Shown piece after piece: positions 35,392-44,129 of a stretch of 64,000 nucleotides of DNA. Position 1 is the stretch's first letter. Each line of letters opens with the position of its first letter. The stretch comes from Citricoccus zhacaiensis (GTDB lineage Bacteria > Actinomycetota > Actinomycetes > Actinomycetales > Micrococcaceae), in the NCBI RefSeq assembly GCF_014645315.1, contig NZ_BMLQ01000004.1:310001-374000 (forward strand), written 5' to 3'. The notes under the pieces are model-generated. The model made no database searches, was not told where the DNA came from, and worked only from the letters and a program-made list of their open reading frames with translations. The translations under genes and the position numbers were made by a program.

Positions 35392-36837
35392 ATGGTTGCC
35401 TATGGCGAGGTCCATTTCGCCGAGACCGGAACCGACGGCCGGCATGCGGGACGGTGGTCGGGGCTCGCCCCCTGGGTGGTCGATGTGGTCCGCCCCGATT
35501 CCGCCGTCCAGAGCGCCGGTAATGCCCAGATCGAGTTGAACAGCATCTTCAACAAGCTGATGGAGATCGCTCGCACGTGGAACGGCTTCAAGGAGTACTA
35601 CCACGGCACCGATGCGGCCACCGTGCACGCCAACATGGACAACATGGTGGGCAGGATCTCGGCGATCACCGAAGCCGGCGATCTGTTCCTGGCCGCCGCC
35701 GAGGGGTACGTGGGCTCGATGAACAGCGGGTTGCATGAGATCAAGGAGGCCGAGGACGAATGGGCCGCTGGTTTCGTTGAGCGCCTGCGGGCCTACAAGT
35801 CGGACCGGGACACCCTCCACGAGGAAGATGAGTTCAAGCCCAAGTACGACGGACGCACCAAGGAGCAGGTGGGCAGCGACCTGACCACCGAGGAGACCGA
35901 CCATCAGCCCCCGGCGGAACAGATGCCGCTCACCATCAATCAGGCGAGGTTCGACTTCAGGGAAGCACTCAAGGCGATCAACCTGGAGGACCTCTCCGAC
36001 CTCCGGTTCGAAACGCGCGATGAATCCGTCGTGGCGGTGGAGACGCCGGAAGACCTCAAATTCCAGATCATGAACTCTGCGATGTTCAGCCAACTCGGCC
36101 TCACGGAAGAGCAGGCGCAGGAACTGGCCGAGCAGATCATGGAGGACGGCACGTGGGACGACCACGCTGATTTCGTGGACGATCAAGGCCGGGCCTGGGT
36201 CATGACGCCCGAGGGCAACATGGTCCGCGTCGGCAGTCAGCTGGACCCGGAGATGGGCCAGACCGTACTCGAGACCGTGGCCGAGGACTCCAATCTGGCG
36301 CCGCGGTTGGATCGCGTCAAGCTGCCGGGCATGAGTGAATCGGTGGGCACCGCCCTCGAGACGGCCGGCATTCCCCTCGGTGAAGGTGCCGGGACGGTGG
36401 GCGACCACCTGGCCAAGGAAGGGATCAAGCACAACTTCCATGTCCCCGGGGTCATGGGGGCCATCGGCCTCAACGCCGCGGTGGGCCTGGCCAGCGCTGG
36501 GATCAGCTCCCAGCAGTACAAGCAGGACCAGGCCGGCCAGTACTTCATGCTCAGCGGGTCGGACCTGCAGGAACGCACCGAACGCGTGCGTCACCGTGAG
36601 TTCGCAATTTACGGCATGTCGACCCTGGCTTCGAAGGGACTGTCCGTGGTGACGGCGGCGCCCACGGGAGGTGCTTCTCTCATCGTCGGCGTGGTGATCG
36701 ACGAGGTGACCGGAGAGATCATCGGCTGGGTGGTGGAGACCATCGATGACCGTGCCACCACGGCCTCGGTTCACGAGATCAACGAATCGACGGACGCCGA
36801 CCTGGTCGCGAACAGCGAGCCGGAACGCGACCTGTGA
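35392..36837 (+). CDS. Large WXG-like protein of ESX-like triad 2
   Basis: The 481-residue protein is the homologue of the 10166-11542 product. The N-terminal helical region contains ARTWNGFKEYYHGTD, and the middle holds FVDDQGRAWVMTPEGNMVRVGSQLDPE, matching YVDANGVRWSYGPNGELVRTGSPMDPN. Two hydrophobic stretches near residues 360-380 and 420-455 precede a charged tail. AGGGA lies before ATG 35392. The C-terminal parts of the two homologues differ more than the N-terminal parts, which is typical of secreted effectors; this is inference. Confidence 0.72.
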   Translation: MVAYGEVHFAETGTDGRHAGRWSGLAPWVVDVVRPDSAVQSAGNAQIELNSIFNKLMEIARTWNGFKEYYHGTDAATVHANMDNMVGRISAITEAGDLFLAAAEGYVGSMNSGLHEIKEAEDEWAAGFVERLRAYKSDRDTLHEEDEFKPKYDGRTKEQVGSDLTTEETDHQPPAEQMPLTINQARFDFREALKAINLEDLSDLRFETRDESVVAVETPEDLKFQIMNSAMFSQLGLTEEQAQELAEQIMEDGTWDDHADFVDDQGRAWVMTPEGNMVRVGSQLDPEMGQTVLETVAEDSNLAPRLDRVKLPGMSESVGTALETAGIPLGEGAGTVGDHLAKEGIKHNFHVPGVMGAIGLNAAVGLASAGISSQQYKQDQAGQYFMLSGSDLQERTERVRHREFAIYGMSTLASKGLSVVTAAPTGGASLIVGVVIDEVTGEIIGWVVETIDDRATTASVHEINESTDADLVANSEPERDL

Positions 36838-38078
36838 GCGAACCCGGCCTCCAGTCTGACGCTCTGACTGCCCGTCAGATTCCCTTCACCACCGGACATC
36901 GGCCTGCTTACGACCTTCGTACCCTGGCAGCGTCCCTGCCACCGAAGAAGCGCACGGGCGGCCCGCTGATCCACCCGGGAGACGGATGGATCGAATTGCC
37001 CTTCCGCGGACTTGACCAGTCCCTGTTCCTCGAGGACGCACCGCTCGCGTCTGGGGTGATGACCCAGATGACGCTGGTACTGCTGGACGATGCACCGGAT
37101 GCCGGCCAGGATCCGCGGCTGTCCCTGTCCCTGCACCCGCGAAGTGTCACCCTGGCGGTGGAGCCGTATGCCACCCAGGAGTGGTTCGGTGTACATGCTG
37201 CGTGGGCCGAGACGGAGATCGGACAGTCCATCATCCGGCACCGGTGGATGCTGGCAGCGGGCCGAGGAGTATGGGTGGATGTCCGCGCCGAGTTCAGCGG
37301 CTACCGAAGCCCGGCACTGTCCCGGCTGGTGGAGTCCGCCGCGGCCAGCGTGGCGCCCGTTCCCCCGATTCCACCGACCGAGCTAACGGGGGTGTTCCGG
37401 GACACCGTGGCCCTGCTGGACCGCTGGCGTTCGGAATCGGACCGCCCCGTCCAGCCCGTTGGCGTGCCGGACAGCCCGGTGGCCAGCGCCGGTCCACGGC
37501 TGAATCGCCAGGAGTGGTCCGTGGTGACATGGTCGGACGGCCACGTCGCTCCCCAGGGCCTGGGAGGCAGGATGTCAGTCACGCAGGAACGACCGCACGA
37601 GTGGGTCCTCGAGCCGACGGGCCCCGGAGCCCCAACCGGTTCCACCCTGTCCTATCCTGCAGACCAAGGCCCTGAACTGGCCCTGCACCTGGCCGGCTTC
37701 CGTGCCATGCCACCCGGGCCGGTGGTCTCCGGGATCCCGCTGGCGGACCTGTCTCGGCGATTCGCCTCGGACCGCACGCCGCTCCCGCCGGGTGCCCGCA
37801 TCACGGCCCAGGATCCCCAGACCGCTGTCCCCGCTGACCTACTCCAGCAGTGGTGGGCGGCCCCCTGGACCGGATGGGGACTGCGACCGGCCCAAGGGGC
37901 TGGTTCAGGGGATCTGGCAACGTCCTGGAGTTTCGGTGCCCTGACCGTCGCGGGATTCGGCCACTTCCGGTGGACCGCGGACCACGACTCCGACGACCGC
38001 TTGCTGGTCCGCCCCCTGGACGGGCTCGAGGCCTACCGGGTGCTCACGAGTCTCTTCGGGCCAGCCACGGACCGCTGA
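36834..38078 (+). CDS. Third protein of ESX-like triad 2, uncharacterised
   Basis: The 414-residue soluble protein is the counterpart of the 8680-10164 product. Its first half (IIRHRWMLAAGRGVWVDVRAEFSGYRSPALSRLVESAAASV) resembles the 45047-45538 product (FTRRWLVQEALAEGRATLEI region). Its second half has QQWWAAPWTGW, matching LWAEPWFVW of the 44130-45047 product. The GTG overlaps the preceding stop as GTGA. A chaperone-like role for its upstream partner is only a hypothesis. Confidence 0.7.
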   Translation: MSEPGLQSDALTARQIPFTTGHRPAYDLRTLAASLPPKKRTGGPLIHPGDGWIELPFRGLDQSLFLEDAPLASGVMTQMTLVLLDDAPDAGQDPRLSLSLHPRSVTLAVEPYATQEWFGVHAAWAETEIGQSIIRHRWMLAAGRGVWVDVRAEFSGYRSPALSRLVESAAASVAPVPPIPPTELTGVFRDTVALLDRWRSESDRPVQPVGVPDSPVASAGPRLNRQEWSVVTWSDGHVAPQGLGGRMSVTQERPHEWVLEPTGPGAPTGSTLSYPADQGPELALHLAGFRAMPPGPVVSGIPLADLSRRFASDRTPLPPGARITAQDPQTAVPADLLQQWWAAPWTGWGLRPAQGAGSGDLATSWSFGALTVAGFGHFRWTADHDSDDRLLVRPLDGLEAYRVLTSLFGPATDR

Positions 38079-38100
38079 CGGTGGCCTTCCCGGGTATGCC

Positions 38101-38127
38101 GTGGCCCATCCGGCGTGGAGGGGCCAC
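38101..38127 (+). terminator. Weak hairpin after ESX-like triad 2
   Basis: GTGGCCC (38101-38107) can pair with GGGCCAC (38121-38127) around a 13-nt loop, 22 bp after the last triad gene. No T run follows. Confidence 0.35.
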
Positions 38128-38211
38128 TACATACGGTATAGCGTTCGTCCCCAAGATCGACACCCGGGAGGCAACCGTCGATCACGCCTGAGTCCCACCC
38201 GAAAGGCCGTC

Positions 38212-38526
38212 ATGCGATTATTCGATCCCCGCGACCGCGAGACCACCGGCCAGACGGCCCGCGTCTACGCCATCTTCGAAGTTCTGCACACCGCCGTGGA
38301 CTTCCTGGCCGCCGGTTTGTTCATCGTCGGCAGTGTCCTGTTCTTCAGCGAGGCGACCAAGACCGCGGGTACATGGTGCTTCTTGCTCGGATCCATCTGC
38401 TTCGCCCTGAAACCGACCATCCGCCTCACCCGCGAACTGCGTCTGGCCTCCCTGCGTCGAGTCGACCGGCTGGCCGAGAAGGCGCCGGAGGCTCCGAGGG
38501 ACCTCTTCTCCGAACGCCGGCGCTGA
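38212..38526 (+). CDS. YrhK domain small membrane protein
   Basis: The 104-residue protein contains two hydrophobic helices in a YrhK-type arrangement (FEVLHTAVDFLAAGLFIVGSVLFF and TAGTWCFLLGSICFALKPTIRL), followed by a basic helix. ATG 38212 is preceded by GAAAGG; the upstream 37 codons lack support. The function of YrhK proteins is unknown. Confidence 0.8.
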   Translation: MRLFDPRDRETTGQTARVYAIFEVLHTAVDFLAAGLFIVGSVLFFSEATKTAGTWCFLLGSICFALKPTIRLTRELRLASLRRVDRLAEKAPEAPRDLFSERRR

Positions 38527-38565
38527 CGGCGCTCCGCCTCCGCGCCCCTGCACTCACCCCAGCCA

Positions 38566-39258
38566 TCACCCCGCCAATCGCTGGATCCCGGCCAGGATCG
38601 CGGCGTGCACGCCGCGGTCTCCGAGCGGCAGGAAGTGTCCGCGCGTGCCCAGTTCCACGTTGTCCGCCCCCTCGAGGCAGCTGCCTCCGGGGATGTGCGG
38701 GTCGAAGCGGCCGTAGATGGAGACGATGTCCCGGTCCACGTGGCGGCTGGCACTCAGCTCGGCCAACTCCGGCGAGTTCGGCAGGAACACCCGCAAGGCC
38801 GGCAAGGGCAGGAGCCTGGCCAGCGGGGAACCGGCGAACGGCGTGTTGACCGCCACCAGCCCGCGGATCGCCCCGTCCTCGTTGTGGTGCGCGAGCAGCA
38901 GCTTGCCGACCAGTCCGCCCTTGCTGTGGGCCACCAGCACGCAGCGGCTCACCTGTTCCCGGCGGAGGTACCGGCCCACCAGCTCGGCCATCTCCTCGAT
39001 GGTTCCGCCGTTGTACCGCAGGTCCGTCACGGCATGCACGTCATAGCCGTTCTGCCGCAGGGCATCGGCCACCGGCAGCATGAACGTCCAGCTCTCATAG
39101 ATACCCGGGATGAGCACCACCGCCGGCTTCTCCGTCCCGGATTGTCGATAGGCCTGCGGGTTGTACCGGTGCACCACCCCGGCGGCCTGCCTGCGAAGCG
39201 CATAGGCGTAGTCACGGATCCAGGCTGCGAGGTTCACGCCGATCTCGGAGACGTTCAC
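38566..39258 (-). CDS. Alpha/beta hydrolase, lipase-like
   Basis: The 230-residue hydrolase has the oxyanion segment VVLIPGIYESWTFMLPVADAL and nucleophile elbow AHSKGG (Ser about residue 123). It also has VNTPFAGSPLARLLPLP, a pattern of PGAP1/LipA-like enzymes, and a late Gly-His (TRGHFLPLGD) that may complete the triad. There is no signal peptide. The GTG overlaps the stop of the upstream hydrolase gene as GTGA, so the two enzymes are co-produced and may act on related lipids. Confidence 0.85.
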   Translation of the reverse strand: MNVSEIGVNLAAWIRDYAYALRRQAAGVVHRYNPQAYRQSGTEKPAVVLIPGIYESWTFMLPVADALRQNGYDVHAVTDLRYNGGTIEEMAELVGRYLRREQVSRCVLVAHSKGGLVGKLLLAHHNEDGAIRGLVAVNTPFAGSPLARLLPLPALRVFLPNSPELAELSASRHVDRDIVSIYGRFDPHIPGGSCLEGADNVELGTRGHFLPLGDRGVHAAILAGIQRLAG

Positions 39259-40034
39259 CGGTCCACCGACTGCAGGAAGGGGGCGCAGGCGGCGGCGAGC
39301 TCGTCCGGCCGGTTGTACTGCACGGCGTGAGGAGCGCCGGGGATCTCGACCAGGCCGGCGTCGCGAGCCAGGCGCACCAGGTCCACGGCCCAGCCGTGGG
39401 GTGCGATGGGATCCCGCGTTCCCCGGACCACGAGCCCCGGCACGTCGCAGCGGATGATCGCCTCCTCGATCCGGTCAGCGAGCATATGGCGCGCAGTGCG
39501 CAGATACCGCAGCGGACCCATCCGCAGGTAGTTGCGGAAGACCACGGCGTTGTTCGCCGCCGGCTCGCCGACGGTGTCCCGCAGCAGCCGCCAGGCCAGG
39601 GCCGGCCGGCTGTGCGCCGCCGGATCCACCGTGGGGCCGATCAGCACGTACCCGGCGCACAGCCCCGGGTTCCGCGCGATCGTATCCACCACGATCTGAC
39701 AGCCCATGGAGTGACCCACGACGACGGCCGCGTCCAGTCCCAGCGTCCGGATCACCTGGGCGAGAACCTCGCCCAATTCGGGAACGGTCAGCGCCCGCGG
39801 CGGAGTGGGCGTGGTGCCGTAACCGGGCAGGTCCAGGGCGTAGACGTCGTAGTCAGTGGCCAGCGCGTGAGCGAAGGGCAGGAAGTACTCCCCCGACATT
39901 CCGATGCCGTGCACCAGCACCACGGGCGGGCTCCCCGTCTCCGCCTTCTTCACGTTGTCGCTGTGCGCCACCTGTGGCGGCGCGAACGTACCGCGCACGT
40001 CCACCGTGTGCCCGCCGGCCTGCAGCCGCCGCAA
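39255..40034 (-). CDS. Alpha/beta fold hydrolase
   Basis: The roughly 259-residue hydrolase has VVLVHGIGMSGEYFLPFAHAL, nucleophile elbow VVGHSMGCQ, the Asp region GTRDPIAP and the catalytic His in GAPHAVQYNRPDEL. The start is uncertain: TTG 40034 and GTG 40004 are possible. The frame is open to 40211, but that part overlaps the end of the acidic-protein gene and codes low-complexity Pro/Arg, so I do not include it. The downstream lipase-like gene is translationally coupled. Confidence 0.82.
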   Translation of the reverse strand: MRRLQAGGHTVDVRGTFAPPQVAHSDNVKKAETGSPPVVLVHGIGMSGEYFLPFAHALATDYDVYALDLPGYGTTPTPPRALTVPELGEVLAQVIRTLGLDAAVVVGHSMGCQIVVDTIARNPGLCAGYVLIGPTVDPAAHSRPALAWRLLRDTVGEPAANNAVVFRNYLRMGPLRYLRTARHMLADRIEEAIIRCDVPGLVVRGTRDPIAPHGWAVDLVRLARDAGLVEIPGAPHAVQYNRPDELAAACAPFLQSVDR

Positions 40035-40068
40035 CTCCAGCCGGTGGCCGTGCCGGGACGTTCGATCC

Positions 40069-40386
40069 CTACCGGCCGGAATCTCGCTGGGCCTTCGAAT
40101 CGGTGTCCGGAGGGGTGTCGGAATCGGTGTCCGTATCGACAGCCGAGGCCGGTTGGTTCGGCCCGGTGGACTCGGCACCGGTGTTGCCGGCCTTGACCCG
40201 GTTCTCGGCATCCGTCAGATCCTCGGCATCCGGGCCAGCACCGGCGCTGGGCTGCGGCTCGTAGTCGGCCTCGCTGTCGTCGTCGGGATCGAGATCGACC
40301 TCGCCACTGCCGTCGGATCCCAGGTCGGCGTTCTCGTCGTCCGGGTTCACCTCGGGCTGTCCCTGTTCGTCGCGTGGAGTGCTCAT
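40069..40386 (-). CDS. Small acidic disordered protein
   Basis: The 105-residue protein is nearly all polar and acidic (DSGEVDLDPDDDSEADYEP; later repeated Asp-Thr-Asp-Ser), with no hydrophobic core and no recognised family. The ribosome site AGGAAGGA lies 6 nt before ATG 40386, which supports it as a real gene. It is first in a likely operon with the two hydrolases. Confidence 0.65.
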   Translation of the reverse strand: MSTPRDEQGQPEVNPDDENADLGSDGSGEVDLDPDDDSEADYEPQPSAGAGPDAEDLTDAENRVKAGNTGAESTGPNQPASAVDTDTDSDTPPDTDSKAQRDSGR

Positions 40387-40689
40387 GCGCTCGTCCTTCC
40401 TCGATATCTCGATGGCCCCTCGCCCGCGCCTCGAGTGTGCCTCAGGTGCTCCACCAGCACGCCTCGACGGCTGCGTGCTCGTGGTCCTCCATGCCAAGAC
40501 CATGCCAGATCTGGCCGTCAGCGTGCTAGCAACTGGAGCCAGTGCACCGGTTCCGCAGGCCCGCGGCCATCCCGTCTTCACGCCTGCTCCGGCCGCACCT
40601 ACGCTGGCCGGGACAGCGATTGACCACAACGGACGCCCGAGCCTGTCACGGCCTACACGGACAGGCGGCGCCCGGGAGAGGTGCACATC
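40387..40689. other. Intergenic region without a gene
   Basis: This is a 303-bp divergent gap between the acidic-protein gene (minus) and a hydrolase gene (plus). Both genes have ribosome sites at its edges. I see no convincing promoter pair, repeat or RNA inside it, and short frames here are shadows. Confidence 0.5.
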
Positions 40690-41430
40690 ATGGTCCAGTC
40701 CACCCCGGACACTCCGGGGCAACCCGAACAGCCTCCGCTCTCAACGGAGGCACACATCCCGGCAGCGCACGTGACCCTCGAGGGCCATTTCGTCCTGCCG
40801 CAGGTCAATGCCCCCGTGGTGGTCTTCGCCCATGGCAGCGGCAGCGGCCGGAACAGCGAGCGCAACCAATACGTGGCGTCCGTCCTGCAGGCTGCCGGCC
40901 TCGGCACCCTCTTGCTGGACCTGCTCACCCCGGAGGAGGAGACCGACCGGGCCAACGTCTTCGACATCCCCAAACTCGCCCAACGGATCACCGCAGCCGA
41001 GGCATGGGTGCACCGGCAACCGCAAAGCCTGTCCTCACCGGTGGGATTCTTCGGCGCCAGCACCGGGGCCGGTGCCGCACTGTGGGCCGCTGCTGAGCCC
41101 GGTGCCCGGGTCGGCGCCGTCGTCTCTCGAGGCGGCCGGCCGGACCTGGCCCAACGACGGTTGGGCTCGGTGCAGGCGCCGACCCTGTTAGTCGTCGGCG
41201 GCGAAGACCATGAAGTCCTCGAGTTGAACCGCCAAGCCCAGTCCGAGCTGCGGTGCGCGAACGCCTTGGAGATCGTGGACGGTGCCACGCATCTCTTCGA
41301 GGAGCCCGGCACCCTGGAGCAGGTCGCCCGCCTGGCATCGGAATGGTTCGTCCGGCACCTTCCCTCGGCGCCGACCATCGATCCACAGAATGCCGCACCG
41401 TCGGCCACGGACCCGCCAGCCGTGCCGTGA
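40690..41430 (+). CDS. Dienelactone hydrolase-like alpha/beta hydrolase
   Basis: The 246-residue hydrolase has VVVFAHGSGSGRNSERNQYVAS, nucleophile elbow FGASTGAGAA, Asp in VVGGEDHEVLELN and His in VDGATHLFEEPG. This matches hydrolases often found alone or fused to phosphoribosyltransferase domains. ATG 40690 has GGGAGAGG about 8 nt upstream; GTG 40681 is an alternative. The C-terminal 20 residues are a Pro/Ala tail. The substrate is unknown. Confidence 0.85.
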   Translation: MVQSTPDTPGQPEQPPLSTEAHIPAAHVTLEGHFVLPQVNAPVVVFAHGSGSGRNSERNQYVASVLQAAGLGTLLLDLLTPEEETDRANVFDIPKLAQRITAAEAWVHRQPQSLSSPVGFFGASTGAGAALWAAAEPGARVGAVVSRGGRPDLAQRRLGSVQAPTLLVVGGEDHEVLELNRQAQSELRCANALEIVDGATHLFEEPGTLEQVARLASEWFVRHLPSAPTIDPQNAAPSATDPPAVP

Positions 41431-41502
41431 TCTCCACAGAAGTCCGCTAATAGGGCAGCGGCTGCCTCATCCCATCGAGCGGCCCGGCCGTGTCTGGCGT
41501 GC

Positions 41503-42480
41503 CTACCGCGTCTGCTGCGCCTCCCACGCCTGCCGCGCACCCCAGGCCGAAGCCACCATGTCCTCCACGGAATGCCGCATGGTCCAGCCCAGGTCCCGCG
41601 CGGCCAGTGTCCCGTCGGCCACGATCCGCGCCGGGTCGCCCGGCCGTCGGTCCTGTACCTCGGGCTCGAAGTCGATCCCGGTCACCGACGCCATCGCGTC
41701 CATGATCTCCCGGACGGACGTCCCCGCCCCGGACCCCAGGTTGTAGACGGGCTCCACGGACTCCCCCGCCTCCAGCCGCCGCGCCGCCGCCACATGCGCC
41801 TCGGCCAGGTCGGCCACGTGGATGTAGTCGCGCACGCAGGTGCCGTCCGGCGTCGGGTAGTCCGCGCCGTTGATCCGCGGGGTCCTCCCGGCCACCAGCG
41901 CGTCGAACACGAGCGGGAACAGGTTGTGCGGGCTGGTGTCGCTGATCCGGTCCGTGCCCGAGCCGACCACGTTGAAGTAGCGCAGCGAGGTGTGCCGCAA
42001 CCCGGCCGCCCGGGCCTGGTCGGCCAGCAGCCATTCCCCGATCAGCTTGGTCTCCCCGTAGGGCGATTCCGGCACCGTCGCACTGGCCTCGGTCACCAGC
42101 TCACTGTCCGGCGTGCCGAACGTCGCGGCGGAGGAGGAGAACACCATGTTCGCCACGCCGTCGCCCTCCATCGCCTCCAGCAGGGCCACCATCCCAGTGA
42201 CGTTGTCCCGGTACGCGCGTAGCGGCTTCCGCACTGACTCCCCGGCGTACTTGTACCCGGCAATATGCACGACGCCGGCCACCCCGTGCTCGGCGAACGC
42301 GCCTTCCAGCGCGGCCCGGTCATTCAGGTCGGCCTGGATGAACGGGACGCCCTGCGGCACGAATCCGCGGTGTCCGTTGGAGAGGTTGTCCACCACCACG
42401 GTGTCGATGCCGACCTCGCGGAACGCCTCCACCACGTGCGCGCCGATATAGCCGGCCCCGCCGGTCACCATCCAAGTCAT
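41503..42480 (-). CDS. galE: UDP-glucose 4-epimerase
   Basis: The 325-residue extended SDR enzyme interconverts UDP-glucose and UDP-galactose. It has the NAD-binding VTGGAGYIGAHV, the catalytic Ser in FSSSAATFG, and the catalytic YGETK (SPYGETKLIGEW), followed by LRYFNVVGS. The length is normal. It feeds surface glycan or galactose metabolism; rfbA lies 12 kb away. TAAACT ends 6 nt before the ATG, so leaderless transcription is likely. Confidence 0.95.
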   Translation of the reverse strand: MTWMVTGGAGYIGAHVVEAFREVGIDTVVVDNLSNGHRGFVPQGVPFIQADLNDRAALEGAFAEHGVAGVVHIAGYKYAGESVRKPLRAYRDNVTGMVALLEAMEGDGVANMVFSSSAATFGTPDSELVTEASATVPESPYGETKLIGEWLLADQARAAGLRHTSLRYFNVVGSGTDRISDTSPHNLFPLVFDALVAGRTPRINGADYPTPDGTCVRDYIHVADLAEAHVAAARRLEAGESVEPVYNLGSGAGTSVREIMDAMASVTGIDFEPEVQDRRPGDPARIVADGTLAARDLGWTMRHSVEDMVASAWGARQAWEAQQTR

Positions 42481-42486
42481 ACCGCC

Positions 42487-42492
42487 AGTTTA
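42487..42492 (-). promoter_or_regulatory. -10 box (TAAACT) for leaderless galE
   Basis: TAAACT on the minus strand ends 6 nt before ATG 42480, with no ribosome site between. Confidence 0.5.
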
Positions 42493-42520
42493 CGGAACCC
42501 ACCTCCCCACCCCGACCGTG

Positions 42521-42550
42521 TTGCAACTCGTTCGCAATTGCATTTAGAGT
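42521..42550 (+). promoter_or_regulatory. Promoter of the aztD-like gene, possibly zinc-controlled
   Basis: TTGCAA (42521-42526) and TAGAGT (42545-42550) are 18 nt apart, and the -10 ends 7 nt before ATG 42558, so the mRNA is probably leaderless. An imperfect inverted repeat TTGC...GCAA (42521-42537) overlaps the -35 and may be a repressor site such as for Zur; the match is weak. Confidence 0.5.
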
Positions 42551-42557
42551 GCTCGTC

Positions 42558-44069
42558 ATGAACACATCACTCCCGCCCTACCGCACCTCTGCCCACTCCG
42601 CAGGGGCACACCCCGCCACCGTCACCTCTGGCGCACCACGCACTCCTCATACCCGCCGCGCCCTCTCGGTCGCCGCCTTCGCTGCTGCCGCCCTGGCACT
42701 CTCGGCTTGCGCACCGGGCGCCGGATCCGGCGGCGGATCGCCCTCCGAGTCCGCCGGCGGCTCGGGCACCGCTGCCTCCACGGACGGCGCAGATGTCGCC
42801 GAACCGGTCAACGCCGCACAGCGGGACTCCCGCGCCGAGGTTCCCACGCTGACCCCCCGTGTGGTCCTCAGCCACGACGGCGGACTGGTGACGCTGGACG
42901 GCGAGACCGGTGAGGTGGTCCACGAGGAGGAGCTGGCCGGCTTCCTGCGCCTGAACAACGCCGGCGACGGCCAGCACGTCATGGTGTCCAATGGAGACCA
43001 GTTCGAGGTCTACAACTCGGGCATCGATGCCCAAGGCCACGGCGACCACTTCCATTACTACGAGTCGGATCCGGGGCTCAGCGGCATCGAGTTCGCCGCC
43101 CCCTACGCCGGTCACGTGGTGGTCCATCACGGCCTGACCACGCTGTTCGGGGACGGCGACGGATCCATCCAGACCTTCACCTCGGAACACCTCAAGGACG
43201 GCCAGCCGCGAACGGAGACGACCGCCACGGACGATCCCCACCACGGGGTCGCCATGCAGCTCATCGACGGCACCCTGCTGACCACCCAGGGGACCGAGGA
43301 GGGGCGGAACACCGTGCAGGTGAAGAGCACCGGGGACAACGGCGAGGTCGTCGCCGAGACCACCGACTGCACCGGTGTGCACGGTGAGGCGGCGGCCGCG
43401 CCGAACGAGAACGGCGACGTGGTGGTGTTGGGGTGCGAGGACGGCCCGGTCATCTACCGCGACGGTGAGTTCCACAAGGTCGCGGCCGAGATCGAGTACC
43501 AGCGCACCGGCAATCTGGCCGGGTCCGAGGACTCCTCGGTGATGCTCGGTGACCTGAAGACTGACGCCGAGGCCGAGTTCGAGCGGCCCACGCAGGTCGC
43601 GCTCATCGACACCCTGACCGATTCACTGCAGACCGTGGATCTGGGCTCCTCCTACTGGTTCCGCTCCCTGGCCCGCGGCCCGGAGGGCGAGGCCCTGGTG
43701 CTGACCTATGACGGCGAGCTCAACGTCATCGATGAGGAGACCGGTGAGATCACCGCCGAGATCCCGGCCATCGAGCCGTGGGAGGAGAAGGAGGAGTGGC
43801 AGCAGCCCGGCCCCATCCTCAAGGTCGCGGACTCCATGGCCTACGTGACGGACGCCGAGAACCAGCAGCTCGTCGTGATCGACTTGGAGGCTGGCGAAGT
43901 CGTCAACGAGTTCGACCTGGATATCACCCCGGTGGAGATGGCCGTGGTCACCGGTCACCCGGAGGCCCCGGAGCATGAAGCGGGCGCCAGCGACGCCGGC
44001 CACTCCGGCGACGAAGAGGCAGCCACCGAGGAAGAAGGTCACGAGGACCACGCCGGCCACGACCACTAA
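42558..44069 (+). CDS. aztD: Zinc metallochaperone AztD-like lipoprotein
   Basis: The 503-residue exported lipoprotein (lipobox ALSAC) is a beta-propeller-like protein matching AztD, which delivers zinc to the AztC binding protein. Metal-binding clusters are visible: GHGDHFHYYESDPG and a His-rich C-terminal tail (GHEDHAGHDH). VVVHHGLTTLFGDGDGSI and VDLGSSYWFRSLARGPEG are AztD-like propeller strands. No aztABC transporter genes flank it, which is unusual. The start follows the leaderless -10 box. Confidence 0.82.
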   Translation: MNTSLPPYRTSAHSAGAHPATVTSGAPRTPHTRRALSVAAFAAAALALSACAPGAGSGGGSPSESAGGSGTAASTDGADVAEPVNAAQRDSRAEVPTLTPRVVLSHDGGLVTLDGETGEVVHEEELAGFLRLNNAGDGQHVMVSNGDQFEVYNSGIDAQGHGDHFHYYESDPGLSGIEFAAPYAGHVVVHHGLTTLFGDGDGSIQTFTSEHLKDGQPRTETTATDDPHHGVAMQLIDGTLLTTQGTEEGRNTVQVKSTGDNGEVVAETTDCTGVHGEAAAAPNENGDVVVLGCEDGPVIYRDGEFHKVAAEIEYQRTGNLAGSEDSSVMLGDLKTDAEAEFERPTQVALIDTLTDSLQTVDLGSSYWFRSLARGPEGEALVLTYDGELNVIDEETGEITAEIPAIEPWEEKEEWQQPGPILKVADSMAYVTDAENQQLVVIDLEAGEVVNEFDLDITPVEMAVVTGHPEAPEHEAGASDAGHSGDEEAATEEEGHEDHAGHDH

Positions 44070-44080
44070 TCACTAACCAC

Positions 44081-44127
44081 GCGCTGTGGGGGCAGAGATT
44101 ATGGACTTATCTCTGCCCCCACAGCGC
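44081..44127. terminator. Bidirectional terminator hairpin
   Basis: A perfect 19-bp stem (44081-44099 with 44109-44127) with a 9-nt loop lies between the convergent aztD-like gene and the 44130 gene. It can stop transcription from both sides. Confidence 0.9.
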
Positions 44128-44129
44128 TG

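Noticed and set aside
40035-40211. Longer N terminus for the hydrolase at 39255
   Set aside because: It would overlap the acidic-protein gene in another frame and encodes low-complexity Pro/Arg sequence. A later start fits the family better.
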